A stretch of 7,859 nucleotides of DNA, from contig JASFME010000103.1 in the NCBI GenBank assembly GCA_050117725.1, positions 1 through 7,859 on the forward strand, read 5' to 3'. Every line of letters begins with the position of its first letter. Within the stretch, counting starts at the first letter, position 1. The notes below the pieces were generated by a model that was given only the letters and a program-made list of their open reading frames with translations, was not told the origin of the DNA and made no database searches. Shown piece by piece: positions 1 through 5,611 of this stretch. The translations under genes were made by a program, and so were the position numbers. Source of the stretch: JASFJH01 sp050117725. GTDB lineage: Bacteria; Pseudomonadota; Gammaproteobacteria; AKS1.

Positions 1-287
1 GTTCGCCATTTTATCCGGCTCAGTAATAATCCTGTTGCGTTGTCATAATAGCTGGCCTCAAGGTAACTGTTCGGGTACTTTTTATAACCCCCGGGCTTCT
101 TTGTCACCCGGATCGAGCGGCCGGCCAACTGTTTCTCATGAAGCTGGTAAACCTTATCAGCAAATGATTTCCACCTGTTCGCACGATCGTTACCCGCGTA
201 CGCTAACATCCCGGGTGCGTATGCTGTATTCAGTGCGATGAACAATAGCAATGCCCTGGCTGGTTGTGTCAGTATTAATATGTGCAT
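1..287 (-). CDS. Exported protein of unknown function, N-terminal part (runs off left edge)
   Basis: An open minus-strand frame runs from an ATG at 285-287 to the window edge without a stop, giving 95 visible codons. It begins with a hydrophobic stretch (RALLLFIALNTAYA), which looks like a Sec signal peptide. Cleavage is plausible after the AYA at about residue 24 or after a second AYA at about residue 31. The mature part continues WKSFADKVYQLHEKQLAGR and, near residues 75-95, YYDNATGLLLSRIKWR. This is a coherent soluble sequence with an aromatic-rich, probably beta-strand pattern. I have a vague impression of an uncharacterised periplasmic family with a 'YYD..TG.LLSRI.W' core, but cannot confirm it, so no function is assigned. 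No clear Shine-Dalgarno precedes the ATG, so an internal ATG at about residue 27 is possible but would destroy the signal peptide. It lies 124 bases downstream of the cyclic-nucleotide-binding pair on the same strand. Confidence 0.72.
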   Translation of the reverse strand, partial: MHILILTQPARALLLFIALNTAYAPGMLAYAGNDRANRWKSFADKVYQLHEKQLAGRSIRVTKKPGGYKKYPNSYLEASYYDNATGLLLSRIKWR

Positions 288-353
288 CTATCGTGTAAAT
301 CGATATATTTCTGTCAGGAATAAACGCCATAAAGACCGGCCGAAAAGGGTAAG

Positions 354-394
354 AATAGCAGGCCGGGTATTCCGGCAGAACAACTATGGCTATT
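354..394 (-). terminator. Possible weak terminator hairpin after the cNMP-fold gene pair
   Basis: Read on the minus strand, just past the stop at 412, there is an AATAGC/GCTATT pair (389-394 with 354-359). It encloses a GC hairpin, GCCGG-aatac-CCGGC (376-372 with 366-362). The sequence after it is pyrimidine-rich (CTTACCCTTTT) but not a clean T-run. It could separate the pair from the exported gene downstream. The match to an intrinsic terminator is imperfect. Confidence 0.28.
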
Positions 395-411
395 GGCCTG
401 GCCGGGTTTTC

Positions 412-942
412 TCAGGATGCGTCTGTGTCTGCCTGTGCCGGAGTATCAATATGCCTCTGTAATGCCTCGGCTGCTTCACCCTCATCCGAGGCAAACATTA
501 TCTGCTTTAACACGCCAAGCACCTGGCTGTAATCGTGCGCCAACTGCCGTGCCACGATGCGCTGGAAATGATGCGTCAATAGAGAGTTTGACTGGAACAG
601 CAAATCAAATGCGTTACGCGGTAAAGTGGCCAGTTTCGTTTCGCCCCTCGTGCGACAGCATACCCTGGTTGGTCGATGACTGATAAGACTATGCAACCCG
701 ACCAGTTCACCCGGGCCCATTGTCTTGATCACCTGGTAGCCGCGCGCATTTTGCCTCTCATGCAATATCTCTACTTCACCCTGCATGATCAGATAAAGAT
801 CAGTGGCGCCGTGGTTCTGACAAAGTATCGTTTCACCATCCGGGTGATCACGCACCACCATCGCCCGTTCAAGCGTATCCAGTTCCTCGTTTGTCATCTC
901 GGAAAATTCGGGCACTGTCTGCAGGAAAGTGTGTAAATTCAT
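412..942 (-). CDS. Stand-alone cyclic-nucleotide-binding-domain protein (second of pair)
   Basis: A 176-residue protein dominated by one cyclic-nucleotide-binding fold at about residues 8-118. An N-terminal helical lead (FLQTVPEFSEMTNEELDTL) precedes the beta-roll. The phosphate-binding cassette region contains G78-E79 followed by P91-T92-R93; Gly-Glu with a downstream Arg is the classic ligand-contact pattern of this fold. The C-terminal third is a helix rich in hydrophobics (about 118-150) and then an acidic, disordered end. There is no winged-helix DNA-binding domain as in CRP/FNR and no kinase, cyclase or channel segment, so it is probably a small sensor or protein-interaction module. Its ATG overlaps the stop of the upstream cNMP-fold gene (ATGA, 939-942). 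A strong Shine-Dalgarno AGGGGGAG lies at 948-955 inside that gene, so translational coupling is likely. Ligand (cAMP, cGMP, c-di-GMP or none) cannot be read from the sequence. Confidence 0.88.
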   Translation of the reverse strand: MNLHTFLQTVPEFSEMTNEELDTLERAMVVRDHPDGETILCQNHGATDLYLIMQGEVEILHERQNARGYQVIKTMGPGELVGLHSLISHRPTRVCCRTRGETKLATLPRNAFDLLFQSNSLLTHHFQRIVARQLAHDYSQVLGVLKQIMFASDEGEAAEALQRHIDTPAQADTDAS

Positions 943-1496
943 AGCTGCTCCCCCTGGGCATGCAGTTTACGGTAAATTTTTGCCGCCCATTCCTTGAGGT
1001 TTGAATGCCGTTTGGCTGCCGCCTCGCTACCGGTCCTGATGTCTGAAAAACGATCGAACATGATCCTGTCCGCGCTGCGGCAAAGCTCGATCAATTCATC
1101 CGATATCATGCGTAGCAGATTACCCGTCATTTCCAGATGTTGCCCCTCAAGTTCACGAAAGGCCTTGTGTGACAGACTCAACAACACTGCATCCGTATCC
1201 GCAGTCACGGTCCTCGTGGCCGGCCCGGGCTCAACCAGGCTTTCCTTGCCAAAGGAATCTCCGGCGGTCACGCTGCCCAGACCGATAACCTTGCCATTGT
1301 CCTGGATCGATGTTGAAAGTGTACCCTGCTGAACAAGATACAGGGCGTCTGTGGCATCACCCTCACGGATAACAACCTGCCCTGCCGGAATTTTTTTCGT
1401 GGTCAATGCTGCTAACAGGGCATTAACGCCTGGCTCATCGCAATGTCTGGCAATGTCAGGAAAAAGTTGCCGAAACTCGGTCGCACTGATAGTCAT
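939..1496 (-). CDS. Stand-alone cyclic-nucleotide-binding-domain protein (first of pair)
   Basis: A 185-residue protein with one cyclic-nucleotide-binding fold at about residues 20-118. The beta-roll signature is seen in GQVVIREGDATDALYLVQQG and the phosphate-binding region in GDSFGKESLVEPGPATRTV. In that region the usual Gly-Glu pair reads G83-K84-E85, while the conserved Arg is present at R95 followed by Thr. The Lys replacement may mean altered ligand selectivity or loss of binding. About 65 residues of mostly helical, charged C-terminus follow, with no recognisable helix-turn-helix. It is first of a two-gene unit with the second cNMP-fold protein (4-base stop/start overlap). The two are similar in size and layout, which suggests ancient duplication and perhaps a heterodimer. 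The start ATG at 1494-1496 has only a weak AGGG well upstream. Eighty bases separate it from the Sel1 gene, so it may have its own promoter or be read through. Confidence 0.87.
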   Translation of the reverse strand: MTISATEFRQLFPDIARHCDEPGVNALLAALTTKKIPAGQVVIREGDATDALYLVQQGTLSTSIQDNGKVIGLGSVTAGDSFGKESLVEPGPATRTVTADTDAVLLSLSHKAFRELEGQHLEMTGNLLRMISDELIELCRSADRIMFDRFSDIRTGSEAAAKRHSNLKEWAAKIYRKLHAQGEQL

Positions 1497-1531
1497 GCCG
1501 GTATATATCCCTGTTCATGTCGTTGATTTAA

Positions 1532-1565
1532 TAAAGTAGCTACCACTTTAATGGCCTCATGAGGC
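1532..1565. promoter_or_regulatory. Two adjacent inverted repeats upstream of the cNMP-fold gene pair
   Basis: The 80-base gap between the Sel1 stop (1577) and the first cNMP-fold gene (1496) contains TAAAGT-7 bases-ACTTTA (1532-1537 and 1545-1550). It also contains a perfect 12-base palindrome GCCTCATGAGGC (1554-1565). Neither is followed by a T-run on the minus strand, so a regulator site for the pair is at least as plausible as a terminator for the Sel1 gene. No convincing -35/-10 pair could be fixed. Confidence 0.3.
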
Positions 1566-1576
1566 TGTGTGTGATA

Positions 1577-2089
1577 TTACTCTGTGTTTTCAAGCTTTTC
1601 ACGCAGGCTAAGGATCTTGTCTTCCATGTCCGGATAAACGCCGTGCTCGGTCGCAGCCTCGAACCAGTACAGCGCCTGTTTCAGATCGCGTTCAACGCCA
1701 TCACGGCCGAACTCGTACATAAAACCGAGCTTAATCTGTGCCTGGCGAAAACCATTTCGCGCTGCAACACGGTACCATTCCACTCCTTTCTGCAAATCAC
1801 GCTCAACACCCCATTGGCCACTCGAATATAATTGTCCAAGGCGATAGGCCGCCAGGCCGTTACCTTTTTTCGCCTCGGCAGCAATCCGTGGCACATCGGG
1901 CCGCAGCTTCTCGCCACACAGACCTTCTGCAGTTATCTTGCCTTCCAGCCAGTAACATCGCGAAGGGTCATATTTCCTGGGGACCGACGACTGGCTATCA
2001 TTCCCCACTGGCTCGAAACCCGAGGCTGAACCAGCCAACGTTGCACCGAGAACGGCAGCAAATGTACCAATCTTGTAGGGATTTTTCAT
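1577..2089 (-). CDS. Exported Sel1-repeat (TPR-like) protein
   Basis: A 170-residue protein starting at the ATG at 2087-2089. The frame is open upstream to 2203, but this start is preferred because it immediately opens a signal peptide (MKNPYKIGTFAAVLGATLAG, with cleavage probably near SASG at residues 21-24). An AAGGTAG-like ribosome site also lies about 10 bases before it. The mature protein has two cysteines (C45, C58) that could form a disulfide in the periplasm. It then has about two Sel1-type helical repeats at residues 78-150, with hallmarks AAYRLGQLYSSG, GVEWYRVAARNG, AQIKLGFMYEFG and ALYWFEAATEHG. Sel1 repeats are alpha/alpha solenoids for protein-protein contacts, often in envelope biogenesis or signalling; the partner here is unknown. 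With so few repeats it is small for the family. It lies 161 bases downstream of adenylate kinase on the same strand. Confidence 0.86.
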   Translation of the reverse strand: MKNPYKIGTFAAVLGATLAGSASGFEPVGNDSQSSVPRKYDPSRCYWLEGKITAEGLCGEKLRPDVPRIAAEAKKGNGLAAYRLGQLYSSGQWGVERDLQKGVEWYRVAARNGFRQAQIKLGFMYEFGRDGVERDLKQALYWFEAATEHGVYPDMEDKILSLREKLENTE

Positions 2090-2172
2090 AATCAACAAGC
2101 TACCTTTATTGCATTCAATAAAGCCAACCATTCCAACTGGCAACATAGCATGCCGCGGAGTGGTATTACCTT

Positions 2173-2194
2173 GATCCGGATCATTATCCGGATA
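2173..2194. repeat. Tandem palindromes sharing an ATCCGGAT core
   Basis: Two perfect 10-base palindromes, GATCCGGATC (2173-2182) and TATCCGGATA (2185-2194), lie two bases apart. Because their cores are identical they can also fold together as an 8-bp stem with a CATT loop (2174-2193). A further TGGTAT/ATACCA pair (2161-2166, 2192-2197) brackets the left side. The element is in the 161-base gap between adk and the Sel1 gene. It has no T-run on either strand, so it looks more like a dimeric-regulator operator or processing hairpin than an intrinsic terminator. Confidence 0.5.
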
Positions 2195-2250
2195 CCATGA
2201 CAATCGCGTTAGCGGATTGCCGGCACACTTGTTTTTGCTTTATTGCTTTA

Positions 2251-3543
2251 TTACTTCTTCTTTTTGGCAGCTTTTTTCTTTTTCACAGCCGCTTTCTTTT
2301 TGGCTGTCTTTTTCTTGCTTACTGTCTTCTTCGAGACTTTTTTTGCCGCTTTCTTCGCGGGCTTTTTTGTTACCTTTTTCTTCGCAACCTTTTTTGCCAC
2401 CTTCTTTGCGGGTTTTTTCGTTACCTTTTTCTTCGCAACCTTCTTCGTTACCTTTTTCTTCGTAACACCTTTTACTTTTTGCTTTAATCCCGTGGTAGCC
2501 TTCTTTGCCGCCTTGCTCACCTTCTTTCTGATCGAGCGGGCTTCCTTTTCTAGCTCACGCACTTCCTTCTTCGCCGCCCGGGTGATTTTTTTCTTCAGTG
2601 TACCGGCTTCTTTCCTGAGTCTTTTCGCATCTTTCCTGATGGTTTTTGCTTCTGCCCTGGCGGCTTTTTGCACCGCCTTGACCTCTTTTTCCACGGCCTT
2701 TTCGACCTTCTTCGTCACGGCCTTGACTTCCTTTGTCACGGCCTTTTCGGCCTCCTGCAGGGCCTTGTCCGCCGGCTCGATGATTTCCTTCTTCGTTGAT
2801 CCCAGCGCGTGTTGCACCGATTCGAGTACCTTGCGTTCAAGTTCATCAAACGTTACCCCGGCGCCTTCGAGCTCTGCGAGCAGTTCCTGTTCGGACGGCA
2901 GATCCTTGAGCGCGGTGTCCACGGCTTTTGCGACCTGGTCGATTTCGCCCGCACCGTTAACGCGGCGCAGCTTGCTCTGCTCTCGGTAATAGTCAACTAC
3001 GGGGAGGGTCTGCAGTTCATAGATACGCAAGCGGTTGCTGATGGTCTCTTCATTGTCATCAGCACGCTGGCGCAGGTTGCCGCCACACACATCACAGCGA
3101 TCAAACAGTTTTGATGGCGAGGAATAGATGTTGTACATCTGTCCGCACGATTCACAGGTCTGCCGTCCGCCCAGACGCTGTAACAACAGATCGACATCGA
3201 CATCGATCAGCAAGGCACCCTGCAACGGCATACGTAACTCGTTGAGCAGTTCATCCAGGGCTTCGGCCTGGGGCAGGTTGCGCGGGAAACCATCCAGAAT
3301 GAAGCCCGTGCGGGCATCCTCTGCCTGCAGGCGTTCACGGATAAGGCCCAGCACGATATCATCCGGCACGAGTTGGCCGGCCTCCATGAGTGGCCTGGCC
3401 TGCTTGCCGAGAGGCGAATCCGCCTCCACCGCATCACGTAACAGATCACCCGTCGAAATCTGTGGCACATTGTGCTTTTTGACCAGCAGTTTCGCCTGGG
3501 TGCCTTTCCCCGAACCCGGCGCACCGAGCAAGACAATACGCAT
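2251..3543 (-). CDS. adk: Adenylate kinase with long lysine-rich C-terminal extension
   Basis: Adk catalyses AMP + ATP = 2 ADP in the cytoplasm. Residues 1-215 form a complete, ordinary long-form enzyme. It has the P-loop GAPGSGKGTQ at 7-16, the AMP-site STGDLLR at 30-36, DGFPRN at 84-89, and a LID with four zinc-type cysteines (C130, C133, C150, C153). Usual bacterial length is about 215, whereas this protein has 430 residues. Residues 216-250 are an acidic linker, and about 250-355 a Lys/Glu/Ala-rich segment likely to be one long charged helix or coiled coil. The last 70 residues contain 39 lysines with only V, T, A, P and S otherwise. That tail resembles histone H1-like, AlgP and PhaF C-termini, which bind nucleic acid. 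The reading frame is continuous, without a second start, so this is a fusion and not two genes. AGGA at 3551-3554, 7 bases before the ATG, supports the start. The gene is divergent from the pfp side. Confidence 0.96.
   Translation of the reverse strand: MRIVLLGAPGSGKGTQAKLLVKKHNVPQISTGDLLRDAVEADSPLGKQARPLMEAGQLVPDDIVLGLIRERLQAEDARTGFILDGFPRNLPQAEALDELLNELRMPLQGALLIDVDVDLLLQRLGGRQTCESCGQMYNIYSSPSKLFDRCDVCGGNLRQRADDNEETISNRLRIYELQTLPVVDYYREQSKLRRVNGAGEIDQVAKAVDTALKDLPSEQELLAELEGAGVTFDELERKVLESVQHALGSTKKEIIEPADKALQEAEKAVTKEVKAVTKKVEKAVEKEVKAVQKAARAEAKTIRKDAKRLRKEAGTLKKKITRAAKKEVRELEKEARSIRKKVSKAAKKATTGLKQKVKGVTKKKVTKKVAKKKVTKKPAKKVAKKVAKKKVTKKPAKKAAKKVSKKTVSKKKTAKKKAAVKKKKAAKKKK
2338..2439 (-). 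repeat. 51-base tandem duplication inside the adk tail
   Basis: Two adjacent 51-base units (2389-2439 and 2338-2388) encode nearly identical 17-residue blocks, VAKKKVTKKPAKKVAKK and its neighbour ending AAKK. They differ at only a few positions. Shorter KKVTKK/KKVAKK echoes flank them, including the preceding KGVTKKKVTKK stretch. This is how low-complexity lysine tails commonly expand, and it predicts length variation between strains. Confidence 0.75.
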
Positions 3544-3595
3544 AGCTGCGTCCTGTTGTTATAAGTTATTCAGATTATTGTAGTTATATTTTCGC

Positions 3596-3631
3596 AATTT
3601 GCCCTGCTGCCGGTCAGGCTTTGGGCAAATT
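3596..3631. promoter_or_regulatory. 9-bp inverted repeat upstream of adk
   Basis: AATTTGCCC (3596-3604) and its exact complement GGGCAAATT (3623-3631) are separated by 18 bases, about 50-90 bases upstream of the adk start. The half-site spacing is compatible with an operator for a dimeric regulator on adjacent DNA turns or with a leader hairpin. The neighbouring stretch 3559-3595 is AT-rich (for example TATAAC read on the minus strand near 3560) and is where the adk promoter is expected. No unambiguous -35 element was found. Confidence 0.35.
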
Positions 3632-3779
3632 ACCCTGCTTTTCATACTAACCTACCCCCCCGGAGCGGGTCAGTCAAACGCACGGCTATGCATTTTTGTC
3701 TGCTTTGCAGTATGCTTGGGCGCCTTTGCTGAATACGTGCGTGATACACGCGAAACCTATTGATATATAAAAGTTTCTA

Positions 3780-3956
3780 ATGAGTAAAATCCCGGTTTTC
3801 ACCGACGGCCGGATCTTGACCGTCGAGAGCACATCGAAGGAACGCTACCCGGAGTCGTCGATTGAGTTGCAACAGGTCGACACTGAAATTCGCCTGTCGC
3901 CGCCTGACCGCGAACAGACCCGGGTACCGGGCCTGCACTGGCAGGCCGGCCAGTAA
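3780..3956 (+). CDS. Small hypothetical protein, 58 residues
   Basis: ATG at 3780-3782 opens a 58-codon frame ending TAA at 3954-3956. The protein begins MSKIPVFTDGRILTVES and ends PGLHWQAGQ. It is hydrophilic, has no signal peptide or membrane segment, and contains no cysteine. Support for coding is the strongly G/C-ending codons, like those of the neighbouring pfp, and a sensible amino-acid mix. Against it, no good Shine-Dalgarno precedes the ATG: the upstream bases are AT-rich (TATATAAAAG). The same AT-rich stretch could instead supply a -10 element for transcription toward pfp. It lies 71 bases before pfp on the same strand and could be co-transcribed with it. I do not recognise the family. 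A non-coding pfp leader is the alternative. Confidence 0.5.
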   Translation: MSKIPVFTDGRILTVESTSKERYPESSIELQQVDTEIRLSPPDREQTRVPGLHWQAGQ

Positions 3957-4013
3957 ACCCGTTAATGGATTTCATCCTAGTTAACCAATTCTGAACCAAC
4001 ATTCAATGAACCC

Positions 4014-4020
4014 AGGGGGA
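4014..4020 (+). promoter_or_regulatory. Strong ribosome binding site of pfp
   Basis: AGGGGGA with a 7-base spacer to the ATG at 4028 fixes the start. This means the basic N-terminal tag of PFP is genuinely translated and is not an over-extended gene call. Confidence 0.8.
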
Positions 4021-4027
4021 CAAGCCC

Positions 4028-5329
4028 ATGCCCAAGAAGAAAGTAACCCGTAAAGCCGCGCCGAAAAAAGCCGCGCCGAAGAACGCCTTTTACGCCCAGT
4101 CAGGCGGTGTCACTGCCGTCATTAACGCCTCGGCCTGCGGTGTGATTGAAACCGCGCGTAAAAACCCGAACAAGATCGGCAAGGTCTATGCCGGTCGTAA
4201 CGGCATTATCGGTGCCCTGACCGAAGACCTGATCGACACTAGCAAGGAATCCACCTCGGCAATTGCGGCACTGCGCCACACGCCTTCCGGTGCCTTCGGT
4301 TCCTGCCGTTTCAAACTGAAGAGCCTCGAAGCCAACAAGCGTGAATACGAGCGCCTTATCGAAGTCTTTGAAGCGCACAATATCGGTTACTTCTTCTATA
4401 ACGGTGGTGGTGACTCGGCCGATACCTGCTACAAGGTCTCCCAGCTGTCGGAAACCATGGGTTACCCTGTACAGGCCATCCATGTGCCTAAAACCGTCGA
4501 TAACGACCTGCCGATCACGGATAACTGCCCTGGTTTCGGTTCGGTGGCCAAGTACATCGCCGTCTCGACGCGCGAAGCCAGCTTCGACGTGGCCTCGATG
4601 GCCAAGACCTCGACCAAGGTCTTCGTCGTCGAAGTCATGGGCCGCCATGCCGGCTGGATCGCCGCCGCCGGTGGTCTCGCCTCCACCGAGGACACGCCGA
4701 TTCCGACCCTGATCCTGTTCCCGGAAATCGAGTTCGACCAGAAGAAATTCCTGAAGAAGGTCAACGCCATGGTGAAGAAACACGGCTACTGCACCGTCGT
4801 GGTTTCAGAAGGCGTGCACTGGCCAAACGGCAAGTTCCTCGCCGAAAGCGGCCTGAAGGACGCCTTCGGCCACGCCCAGCTCGGTGGTGCCGCGCCGGTG
4901 ATCGCCAACATGATCCAGAAGGAACTCGGCCTGAAGTACCACTGGGCCGTGGCAGACTACCTGCAACGTGCCGCACGTCATATCGCCTCGAAGACCGACG
5001 TCAACATGGCCTACGCCATGGGCAAGGCGGCCGTACAGTTCGCGCTGAAGGGTCACAACTCGATTATGCCGACCGTGGATCGCCTCTCCGACAAGCCGTT
5101 CAAGTGGAAGGTCGGCATGGCGCCGCTCTCCGAGGTGGCCAATGTCGAGAAAATGATGCCGAAGAACTTCATCACGCGTGATGGTTTCGGTATCACGCAG
5201 AAGTGCCGCGACTACCTCGAGCCACTAATCAAGGGCGAAGACTACCCGCCGTACAAAAACGGCATGCCGAAGTACGTTCGCCTGAAGAACGTCGGCGTGA
5301 AGAAGAAACTGAAGAAGTTCACGCTGTAA
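4028..5329 (+). CDS. pfp: PPi-dependent 6-phosphofructokinase with basic N-terminal tag
   Basis: A 433-residue member of the phosphofructokinase superfamily. It reversibly transfers phosphate from PPi to fructose-6-phosphate, in the cytoplasm. It serves glycolysis and gluconeogenesis, and in some autotrophs and methylotrophs also sedoheptulose-phosphate reactions of the Calvin or ribulose-monophosphate cycles. The fold begins at NAFYAQSGGVTAVINAS (19-35). The phosphate-donor loop reads G126-G127-G128-D129-S130, with Asp where ATP enzymes have Gly. The catalytic PKTVDND is at 154-160, with Lys replacing the Gly of ATP-type PGTIDND. MGRHAGW (204-210) binds the sugar phosphate, and SEGVHW (260-265) follows. 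Lys155 and Asp129 are the usual markers for PPi use. Residues 1-18 are an extra basic tag (7 Lys and 1 Arg) resembling the adenylate-kinase tail. The gene ends at a strong terminator, so it is not simply one operon with hppA. Confidence 0.95.
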   Translation: MPKKKVTRKAAPKKAAPKNAFYAQSGGVTAVINASACGVIETARKNPNKIGKVYAGRNGIIGALTEDLIDTSKESTSAIAALRHTPSGAFGSCRFKLKSLEANKREYERLIEVFEAHNIGYFFYNGGGDSADTCYKVSQLSETMGYPVQAIHVPKTVDNDLPITDNCPGFGSVAKYIAVSTREASFDVASMAKTSTKVFVVEVMGRHAGWIAAAGGLASTEDTPIPTLILFPEIEFDQKKFLKKVNAMVKKHGYCTVVVSEGVHWPNGKFLAESGLKDAFGHAQLGGAAPVIANMIQKELGLKYHWAVADYLQRAARHIASKTDVNMAYAMGKAAVQFALKGHNSIMPTVDRLSDKPFKWKVGMAPLSEVANVEKMMPKNFITRDGFGITQKCRDYLEPLIKGEDYPPYKNGMPKYVRLKNVGVKKKLKKFTL

Positions 5330-5340
5330 GGTACCGGACG

Positions 5341-5375
5341 GGCACCGGCGTCTGCCGGTGCCTGTCTTTTCTTTT
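5341..5375 (+). terminator. Strong intrinsic terminator after pfp
   Basis: A perfect 9-bp GC-rich stem, GGCACCGGC (5341-5349) with GCCGGTGCC (5354-5362), closes a GTCT loop. It is followed directly by a T-rich tract TCTTTTCTTTT (5365-5375). It starts 11 bases after the pfp stop and is the clearest terminator in the window. Confidence 0.92.
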
Positions 5376-5398
5376 CCCGCACCCGGCAGACCCTTCAC

Positions 5399-5575
5399 AT
5401 AACGCTCGACAAGACCCGCGGACTGCTCAAGCCCCGGGTTAACCGCGGCGGTGGTTACAACAGCAATGCGGTCAAACTGATCCTCGCCGAAATCAGCTGT
5501 GAACACGGCCAGCAGGCAGTCAACCCGCTGATTACCGAATTCCGTCTCGATGCCGTGTTTCGGCATCACGCCTGA
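5399..5575 (+). pseudogene. Decayed small gene without a start codon, probable frameshift
   Basis: An open frame of 58 codons ends at TGA 5573-5575. It reads like a genuine protein: TLDKTRGLLKPRVNRGGGYN, then NAVKLILAEI and NPLITEFRLDAVF, with amphipathic helices and G/C-ending codons. No ATG, GTG or TTG precedes it in frame; the place where a start would be expected is ATA at 5399-5401. Near the end, removing one T from the TTT at 5558-5560 would continue the protein as FGITPDS instead of ending in RHHA. This looks like a one-base insertion close to the original C-terminus. I have only a weak impression of similar small proteins ending in an 'FG..PG' motif and assign no function. Alternatives are an ATA-initiated gene or two sequencing errors. 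It lies between the pfp terminator and hppA. Confidence 0.5.
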
Positions 5576-5611
5576 CTCTCTGTTACCCGGCGGCTGGCAG
5601 AACGCCCATAA

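Noticed and set aside
35..462. Two plus-strand frames (35-241 and 238-462)
   Set aside because: They have no ribosome site and no recognisable composition. They overlap the better-supported minus-strand exported gene at 1-287 and the end of the cNMP-fold gene.
2090..2203. Upstream extension of the Sel1 gene to an ATG at 2203
   Set aside because: It would bury the signal peptide behind 38 unlikely residues and run across the tandem palindromes. The ATG at 2089 has a ribosome site and signal peptide.
2338..2470. Repeats in the adk tail as a CRISPR-like array
   Set aside because: The units are in frame, adjacent and coding with no unique spacers; this is a protein-level low-complexity repeat.
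2243..2989. 248-codon Phe-rich frame antisense to the adk tail, resembling a membrane protein
   Set aside because: The Phe/Ala/Thr runs are simply the reverse complement of AAG/AAA lysine codons; adk is intact on the other strand.
4100..4783. 227-codon frame antisense to pfp
   Set aside because: Shadow frame of a well-conserved enzyme gene, with low-complexity composition.
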